NCBI GenBank assembly: GCA_046331705.1
Contig: JAXLQJ010000014.1
Location: 1-64,000, forward strand
DNA: 64,000 nucleotides
Direction of reading: 5' to 3'
From: JADJOY01 sp046331705 [NCBI: bacterium]
Lineage (GTDB): Bacteria > JADJOY01
Shown here: one piece after another, positions 58,638 through 64,000 of the stretch
Numbering within the stretch: the first letter of the stretch is position 1
Layout of the letters: the number at the start of each line of letters is the position of its first letter
The notes under the pieces: generated by a model
The model's database searches: none
Seen by the model: the letters and a program-made list of their open reading frames with translations, nothing else
What the model was told of the DNA's origin: nothing
Translations under genes and position numbers: made by a program

Positions 58638-60025
58638 GCTCCTCCACGCTGCCGCGCGTCACCGCCGAGTTGCTGGCGCGCTACGACCGTCCCGGTCCTC
58701 GCTACACGAGCTACCCGACCGCCGTCGAGTTCCACGACGGGTTCGGCGCCGACGAGGAAAGCGACGCGCTGACCCGCGCCAACGCGCAGCCCGACGAGCC
58801 GCTCTCGCTCTACTTCCACATTCCGTTCTGCGAGTCGATGTGCACGTTCTGCGGCTGCAGCGTGGTGATCCGTCGCGATCACGAGGCGGCGGCGCCGTAC
58901 CTGGAGCGGCTGCGCCGCGAGATCGAGCTGGTGGCCGAGCGGCTCCCGGATCGCCGCAAGGTCGTGCAGCTCCATTGGGGTGGCGGGACGCCCAACTTCC
59001 TGAGCGAGGCGCGCATGGGCGCGCTCTTCGAGACCATCACGCGGCACTTCACGCTGACACCCGACGCCGAGGTCGCCCTCGAGATCGATCCGCGCACCGC
59101 GAGCCCCTCCCAGATCGACTTCCTGCGCGGGCTGGGCTTCAACCGCGTCAGCATGGGCATCCAGGACTTCACGCCCGAGGTGCAGCAGGCGGTGAACCGG
59201 ATCCAGCCGGAGGCGATGACGCGCTCGATCTTCGACCGCGCCCGCGAGCGCGGCTTCGAGAGCATCAACGTCGACCTCATCTACGGATTGCCCTTCCAGA
59301 CCGAGGAAACCTTCCAGCGCACCCTCGACGCGGTGGTGAACATGGCGCCCGATCGCGTGGCGGTGTTCAGCTTCGCGTACGTGCCCTGGCTCAAGCCACA
59401 CCAGCGCAAGATCGACGCGGCTTCCATGCCGGCGACCGAGGCCAAGTTCGCGCTCTTCGCGCGCGCCATCGAGACCTTCGCCGCCGCTGGTTACCAGCAG
59501 ATCGGCATGGACCACTTCGCCAAGCCCGGCGACGAGCTCTGCCGCGCCCTCGAGCGCCGCAAGGTCGGGCGGAACTTCCAGGGCTACACCGTCAAGGAAA
59601 CCGGCGACCTCATCGGCTTCGGCATGACCGCGATCGGCGACGTCCAGGGCAGCTACGCACAGAACCTGAAGGAGCTGGGCGAGTACTTCGGCGCCATCGA
59701 CGCCGGCCGGCTCGCCACCCATCGCGGCATCCTCCTCACCGAGGAAGACAAGCTCCGACGCTTCGTGATCACCGCGCTCATGTGCAACTTCGCCGTGAGC
59801 CCCGCGGAGGTGGAGGCGCGCTTCGACGTGCGCTTCCGCGAGCACTTCGCCCGCGAGCTGGCGGAGCTCGCGCCGCTCCTCGACGAGGGCTTCATCCAGG
59901 ACACCGGAGACTGGATCGAGGTGACGCCGCTCGGCCGGCTCTTCATCCGCAACGTCGCCATGCCGTTCGACACGTATCTCAAGCGCAAGAGCGGCGAGAA
60001 GCCGGTGTTCTCGCGCACGGTGTGA
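58634..60025 (+). CDS. hemN: Oxygen-independent coproporphyrinogen III dehydrogenase
   Basis: A 463-aa radical SAM enzyme, full HemN length, converting coproporphyrinogen III to protoporphyrinogen IX without O2. The Fe-S motif is Cys66-x3-Cys70-x2-Cys73 with adjacent Cys75 (FHIPFCESMCTFCGC), a HemN rather than HemW feature. HWGGGTPNFL, INVDLIYGLPFQTEETF and a C-terminal HemN domain are present. It begins at the ATG overlapping hemE. It is followed by hemY on the same strand (97-bp gap). Confidence 0.96.
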   Translation: MSSSTLPRVTAELLARYDRPGPRYTSYPTAVEFHDGFGADEESDALTRANAQPDEPLSLYFHIPFCESMCTFCGCSVVIRRDHEAAAPYLERLRREIELVAERLPDRRKVVQLHWGGGTPNFLSEARMGALFETITRHFTLTPDAEVALEIDPRTASPSQIDFLRGLGFNRVSMGIQDFTPEVQQAVNRIQPEAMTRSIFDRARERGFESINVDLIYGLPFQTEETFQRTLDAVVNMAPDRVAVFSFAYVPWLKPHQRKIDAASMPATEAKFALFARAIETFAAAGYQQIGMDHFAKPGDELCRALERRKVGRNFQGYTVKETGDLIGFGMTAIGDVQGSYAQNLKELGEYFGAIDAGRLATHRGILLTEEDKLRRFVITALMCNFAVSPAEVEARFDVRFREHFARELAELAPLLDEGFIQDTGDWIEVTPLGRLFIRNVAMPFDTYLKRKSGEKPVFSRTV

Positions 60026-60122
60026 GCGGAGAGACCGGCTCCCGCCGATCCGTGGTGCGCCGCGAGCGCGACGCACCACGGCCGAGCAAGAGCCGGTTAC
60101 CCGAGGCTGATTGGATGGCTCG

Positions 60123-61550
60123 ATGAAACGCGTGGTGGTGATCGGAGGCGGCATCTCGGGGCTCGCGACCGCGTATCGCCTCGCCCGAGGCGCCGAAGCA
60201 GCGGGCGCGCCGCTCGCGCTCACCGTCCTCGAGGCCGAACCCCGCGCGGGCGGCAAGATCGTGACCGAGCGCCGCGACGGCTTCACGGTCGAGGGTGGCC
60301 CCAATGGCTTTCTCGACGGCAAACCGGAGACGCTTCGCCTCGCCCGCGACCTCGGACTCGGCGATCGGCTGCTCGCGAGCTCGGATGCTGCGCGCAAGCG
60401 CTTCGTGTTCCGTCACGGCGCCTTGCACGCGCTTCCCGAGAGCCCGCCGGCCTTCTTCCGTTCGCGGCTGCTCAGCGTGCGCGGTCGGTTGCGCATCCTC
60501 GCCGAGCCCTTCATCCGGCCCGCTCCCCCCGAGCTCGACGAGAGCCTCGCCGCGTTCGGCCGCCGGCGCCTCGGCGCGGAGGCCGTGGACGCGTTGCTCG
60601 ACCCGATGGTGTCGGGCGTGTACGCGGGAGACCCCAACCACCTGTCGGTGTGGGCCTGCTTCCCGCGCATCAAGGAGCTCGAGCGCGATCACGGCAGCCT
60701 CATCCGCGCGCTCTTCGCCGTCCAGCGCGAGCGGCGCAAGGCGCTCGCGAGCGGCCAAGCGCTCGGACCCGGCGGCGGTCCGGGCGGTCCGTCGGGGAAG
60801 CTCACGAGCTTCGCCGAGGGTACGCAGCTGCTCGTCGACACGCTGCACGCAGCACTCGGCGAGCGGGTGCGCGTGGCGGCGGCGGTGCGCGGGATCAGCG
60901 GCGGCGGAGAGGCCTCGTATCGAGTCCATCTCGATCGCGACGAGCGACTCGAGGCCGACGCGGTGGTGCTCGCCTGCCCGGCCTACGCCACCGCCGAGAT
61001 CCTGGCCGAGATCGCACCCGCAGCGTCGCGCGCGGCGCACGAGATCTCGTACGCGCCGGCCGTGGTGGTCGCGCTCGGCTTCGAGCGCGCCGCCGTCTCG
61101 CACCCGCTCGACGGCTTCGGATTCCTGATCCCCCGCCACGAGGGACGCCGAATCCTCGGCAGCCTGTGGACGTCGAGCATCTATCCGGGGCACCGCGCAC
61201 CGAACGGACGCGTGCTGCTGCGCACGATCGTGGGCGGCGCGCGCAATCCCGAGCTCGCCGGTCTCGCCCCCGACGAGCTGGTGGTGCTGGTGCGCGACGA
61301 GCTGCGCGCGATCCTCGGCATCGACGCCGAGCCCGTCTTCCGCGAGGTCTTCGCGTGGCCGGTGGCGATTCCGCAGTACGACGTGGGCCATCGCGATCGC
61401 GTGGCGCGCGTGGAGCGCGGCCTCGCCCACCTGCGCGGGCTCTTCGTCACCGGGAACGCCTATCGCGGCGTGGGAATCAACGATTGCACGCGTGAAGCGG
61501 AGAACACGGCTCAGCGCGTTCTCGCCACGCTCACCAGCGGTGCCGCGTAA
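60123..61550 (+). CDS. hemY: Protoporphyrinogen oxidase (HemY type)
   Basis: A 475-aa FAD enzyme oxidising protoporphyrinogen IX to protoporphyrin IX with O2. The dinucleotide motif VVVIGGGISGLATAYRLARG is at the start, then EAEPRAGGKIVTERRDGFTV, PMVSGVYAGDPNHLS (typical PPO/CPO segment) and the C-terminal GLFVTGNAYRGVGINDC motif. The start is ATG 60123 with GGATGG upstream; a TTG at 60111 gives a four-residue extension. HemN upstream can act without O2 while HemY uses O2, so the set suits facultative or microaerobic life. Confidence 0.95.
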   Translation: MKRVVVIGGGISGLATAYRLARGAEAAGAPLALTVLEAEPRAGGKIVTERRDGFTVEGGPNGFLDGKPETLRLARDLGLGDRLLASSDAARKRFVFRHGALHALPESPPAFFRSRLLSVRGRLRILAEPFIRPAPPELDESLAAFGRRRLGAEAVDALLDPMVSGVYAGDPNHLSVWACFPRIKELERDHGSLIRALFAVQRERRKALASGQALGPGGGPGGPSGKLTSFAEGTQLLVDTLHAALGERVRVAAAVRGISGGGEASYRVHLDRDERLEADAVVLACPAYATAEILAEIAPAASRAAHEISYAPAVVVALGFERAAVSHPLDGFGFLIPRHEGRRILGSLWTSSIYPGHRAPNGRVLLRTIVGGARNPELAGLAPDELVVLVRDELRAILGIDAEPVFREVFAWPVAIPQYDVGHRDRVARVERGLAHLRGLFVTGNAYRGVGINDCTREAENTAQRVLATLTSGAA

Positions 61551-61958
61551 CGGCACCGTGACGGGGATGGGACCGACGCATTTCGGCCCGACCGTGCATT
61601 TGTCACCCAGGCTGGCTCGCCCGGCCAGGTCCGCCCGGAACCAGCGCGGATCGGCACGACTGCGAAGCGCCAGCAGCGGCTAGATCCACGCATCGCCCCC
61701 GCGCGAGCCGTGGCGCGCGCGGACGCCTCCAACGCGCCGATATCGTGAAGATTGTGCTGCGGCTAACGATCGGGCAGCCACGCCGATGCGAGCGGCCGAG
61801 GAGGCCGGCTTGCCGCACCGAGGAATCCCGCTCGCGGCGAGAGGCACGACGCTCGGCGCTGGCCCTGAGTTTGCTGTGATCTTTCCCGCACCAGCTCGGC
61901 GCGTTGTGTCCATGGCGCGCTGCGTCTAAGCTCCGGCCCGTCGACGAGGAGGCTCCGG
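61551..61958. other. 408-bp intergenic stretch with nothing recognised
   Basis: Between hemY and the patatin-like gene. Short open frames occur in several frames but have no ribosome site, motif or consistent codon use. No clear hairpin with a T-run is seen. It probably holds the patatin gene's promoter, but I cannot pick a convincing -35/-10 pair. Confidence 0.6.
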
Positions 61959-63275
61959 ATGAGCGGTTTCCAGAAGCAGTGGATCGAGAACCGCGGGATC
62001 ACGATCATCCGCAAATGCGACCCCGCGCAACGGCGCAACCGACCGAGCAAGGTGGCGCTGGTGCTGGCGGGCGGAGCCATCAGCGGCGGCGGCTACAAGC
62101 TCGGCGGGCTCCGCGCGCTGGACGACTTCCTGATCTCGCGCACCGACGGCCGCGTCTCCCGTCCCTTCGGCGTGCCCGACTTCGACACCTTCGTGGGGCT
62201 TTCCGCCGGCGCCGTGTTCGCGTCGGCGCTGAGCGCCGGCATCACGCCCACGGACCTCTTCCAGATCATCGACGGCACCAGCAGCAAGTACGTGAACTTC
62301 ACGCCACTCCATTTCATGTGGCCGAACTCCGTCGAGTTCGTGGACCGGCTCGACATGTTCGTGCGCAAGGAAGTGGAGGTGTTCGCGAACTGGCTGCGCG
62401 GCCTCGAGAACCCGCGCACCACCGCGCCGTTCACGCTCCCCGAGACGCTGGTGAAAGCCACCACGGTGCTCACCCGGCTCATTCCCACCGGCTTCTTCAG
62501 CACCGCCAGCCTGGAGCGCTTCCTGCGCAAGAACCTGCGGCGGGCCGGCATCCCGAACCACTTCGCGCGTGCCTACAAGAAGAGCGGCAAAGAGCTCTAC
62601 CTGACCGCCGTCGACGTGAACACCGGGCGCAAGATCGTGTTCGGTCACGACGAGCATTACCGCGACGTACCGATCACCCAGGCGGTCGTCGCCTCGTGCG
62701 CGCTGCCCGGCTGGTTCCGCACCGTGCGGCTCCAGAACCCCCATTTCGGCGAGGCCGGCGAGCGACGCCATCTCGACCTCGCCGACGGCGGCATCGTGCG
62801 CACCGCCAACATCAAGACCGCGCTCGCCAAGGGCGCGGACTTGGTGGTCTGCTACAACCCGTTCCGACAGATCCAGTACACCAACCTCGAGCGCTCGCTC
62901 TACGAGCACGGAGCGTACGCGCTCATCAGCCAGTACTTCCGCATCATGCTCGGCACGCGGCTCGAGCTCGCCCGCGAAGGCTTCTTCAACGACGACAGCG
63001 TGCAAGCCGACATGGTCTTCATCGAGCCCGCCGAGGACGACTACCTCTTCTTCCTGATCAACCCGGTCAACGCCTGGTCGCGGCATCAGGCGGCCGAGCA
63101 TGGGTTCAGCGCGGTGCGCGAGGCGATCGAACAGAACTTCCCGGTGTTGCGCGACGTGTTCCGCGCCCACGGCATCACCCTCGGCACCCGCCGCGCCGAC
63201 CGCGATGCAGCGCGCTTGGACGCCGCCCATCACGACGGGACGGCGATCCAGGACGTGATGGAATCGAGCGCGTGA
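61959..63275 (+). CDS. Patatin-like phospholipase
   Basis: A 438-aa patatin-family serine lipase. The glycine-rich oxyanion loop is LAGGAISGGGYKLGG. The nucleophile is Ser82 in GLSAGA, and the catalytic Asp is Asp276 in DLADGGIV; together they give the Ser-Asp dyad. The C-terminal half is longer than in compact bacterial patatins. No signal peptide is seen, so it is probably cytoplasmic or peripherally membrane-bound, acting on acyl lipids. ATG 61959 gives the MSGFQKQW start. tRNA-Glu follows 111 bp later. Confidence 0.92.
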   Translation: MSGFQKQWIENRGITIIRKCDPAQRRNRPSKVALVLAGGAISGGGYKLGGLRALDDFLISRTDGRVSRPFGVPDFDTFVGLSAGAVFASALSAGITPTDLFQIIDGTSSKYVNFTPLHFMWPNSVEFVDRLDMFVRKEVEVFANWLRGLENPRTTAPFTLPETLVKATTVLTRLIPTGFFSTASLERFLRKNLRRAGIPNHFARAYKKSGKELYLTAVDVNTGRKIVFGHDEHYRDVPITQAVVASCALPGWFRTVRLQNPHFGEAGERRHLDLADGGIVRTANIKTALAKGADLVVCYNPFRQIQYTNLERSLYEHGAYALISQYFRIMLGTRLELAREGFFNDDSVQADMVFIEPAEDDYLFFLINPVNAWSRHQAAEHGFSAVREAIEQNFPVLRDVFRAHGITLGTRRADRDAARLDAAHHDGTAIQDVMESSA

Positions 63276-63386
63276 GCAGCGCTGGCCGCCGCGCGACGCG
63301 GCGGCCTCGCCATCCATCACGCGCGGGCGCTATTCTCCGCCGCTCGCACGTTCTGCCGCGCGGTGCGCGCCGCACCGCACCTCAAC

Positions 63387-63461
63387 GGCCCCGTAGTCCA
63401 ACGGTTAGGACGCTGGCCTTTCAAGCCGGAAGCCCGGGTTCAACTCCCGGCGGGGTCACCA
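63387..63461 (+). tRNA. tRNA-Glu (anticodon UUC)
   Basis: A cloverleaf folds cleanly. The acceptor GGCCCCG pairs with CGGGGTC, the anticodon stem CTGGC pairs with GCCGG around loop CTTTCAA (anticodon TTC at 63420-63422), and the T-arm has GGTTCAACTCC. CCA (63459-63461) is encoded in the DNA. Its product also supplies glutamyl-tRNA for the C5 heme route that hemL completes. Confidence 0.95.
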
Positions 63462-64000
63462 GATAGTCGCTCCGGAAGTCGTTTGATTCCGCGTCGTTAG
63501 AGTCATCGTCACCGTCCTCATCGGCCTCGGGACCAAGCCCGGGACCAAAAGTGGGACCAAACTCGCGCGGGGCGGTCGCTGTGGCCGCTGCCGGGAACGC
63601 GTGGACCTTCGTCAGCTCGCCCCTCACGCGGCGCTTGTGCATCGCGGCGCACATCGACGCCCCCCCCGCCGACCACCTCTCCAACGCCACCGCCACATAC
63701 CCCGGCGAGAGCTCGATCGCCCGGCACGCACGCCCCAACCGCTCGCACGCCGAGATCGTAGTCCCCGAGCCCGAGAACGGCTCGTAGACCAGCCCGTCCC
63801 ACGAGCGCAGCACCGCCGTCACCAGCGGCACGCTGAACGGCGCGGGGTGGCCGTCGACGCCGCCCTTCTGGCGCTGGATGCGGAACACGCTGTCCGGGAT
63901 CTTGTGCGTCTGGATCTCGTCGCTCGTCACCGCGGCGAACGAGCCGTCGGCGCTGCGGAGCGCACCACCGGTCTCGCCCGCGTGAATGCATTCGACCCCT
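63421..64000 (-). CDS. DNA methyltransferase (C-terminal part; cut by window edge)
   Basis: The frame is open to base 64000, so the N-terminal part lies outside. The visible ~190 residues have the N6/N4 amino-methyltransferase motif I region EPFSGSGTTISACERLGR, preceded by GGVDGHPAPFSVPLVTAVLR and followed by SPGYVAVALERW. This order, with motif I near the C-terminus, matches beta-class enzymes of the phage-associated type; the DPPY catalytic motif would be in the missing part. The last ~60 residues are acidic and low-complexity. The final ~13 codons and the stop lie antisense inside tRNA-Glu, so the natural 3' end may have been replaced. Likely the edge of an island or prophage. Confidence 0.7.
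   Translation of the reverse strand, partial: GVECIHAGETGGALRSADGSFAAVTSDEIQTHKIPDSVFRIQRQKGGVDGHPAPFSVPLVTAVLRSWDGLVYEPFSGSGTTISACERLGRACRAIELSPGYVAVALERWSAGGASMCAAMHKRRVRGELTKVHAFPAAATATAPREFGPTFGPGLGPEADEDGDDDSNDAESNDFRSDYLVTPPGVEPGLPA

Noticed and set aside
61551-61958. Short open frames as genes
   Set aside because: No ribosome site, family match or consistent codon use.

Overview
This is a high-GC window (roughly two-thirds G+C) from a bacterial chromosome, densely packed and full of 4-base ATGA/GTGA gene overlaps. The gene content suggests a deltaproteobacterial or Myxococcota-type lineage, possibly an uncultured one. The evidence is MglA-like GTPases, Ser/Thr kinase-FHA signalling, 'VAAGC + Gly tract' lipoproteins, and a P450/SDR/phosphotransferase/SCP2 lipid-catabolism cluster. 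The lineage is inferred from gene content only.

Layout. (1) 1-1718 (-): start of an ATP-synthase-associated gene (AtpZ-like, cut by the window edge) behind hemL. (2) 1889-9816 (+): a complete set of NDH-1 membrane subunits, nuoA-H-J-K-L-M-N, with none of the peripheral-arm genes, then a Cys-type glutathione peroxidase. (3) 10024-15109: a large exported beta-rich protein, a convergent FAD oxidoreductase and an EpmA/GenX-like lysyl-transferase with an extra N-terminal domain. (4) 15114-23044: a divergent lipid/steroid-type cluster. ALDH, a kinase-SCP2-lipocalin triple fusion and an SDR face P450, TetR and a nitronate-monooxygenase-like gene across a 20-bp operator-like palindrome. (5) 23170-25668: a PEP-utilising swivelling-domain protein without ATP-grasp, then an 820-bp array of five imperfect ~150-bp repeats rich in hairpins. 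(6) 25669-39594 (-): a long same-strand block with a lipoprotein, amidase, small ORF, GH105, GH94-like, EVE, CNNM/CorC, GH31, GH1, VOC and a B12-binding radical SAM protein, largely about using oligosaccharides. (7) 39688-43812: Ser/Thr kinase overlapping an FHA-GGDEF gene, a small HTH protein, and biotin carboxylase with a minimal biotin carrier. (8) 44066-47566 (+): an MglA-like GTPase fused to an excisionase-type HTH, a second GTPase-like protein with degenerate G motifs fused to a helical repeat tail, and a four-helix membrane protein. (9) 47577-55764 (-): xseA-xseB-ispA-tlyA and a small protein, behind two polytopic GT-C-like proteins and a double-FHA protein. (10) 55934-61550: a BKACE-family enzyme, an SCP2 protein, and the heme genes hemE-hemN-hemY. 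(11) 61959-64000: a patatin-like lipase, tRNA-Glu(UUC), and a DNA methyltransferase running off the edge whose 3' end reads antisense into the tRNA, which looks like an island or prophage junction.

How it fits together. hemL and hemE/N/Y belong to one heme pathway, serving P450 and respiratory enzymes. The NDH-1 membrane arm must be completed by genes elsewhere. The P450 cluster, the SCP2 proteins and the BKACE enzyme point to catabolism of hydrophobic, CoA-linked carbon. The kinase/FHA/GGDEF and GTPase genes form a signalling neighbourhood. The least described parts are the two-GTPase module, the triple fusion, the repeat array and the membrane-only nuo operon.
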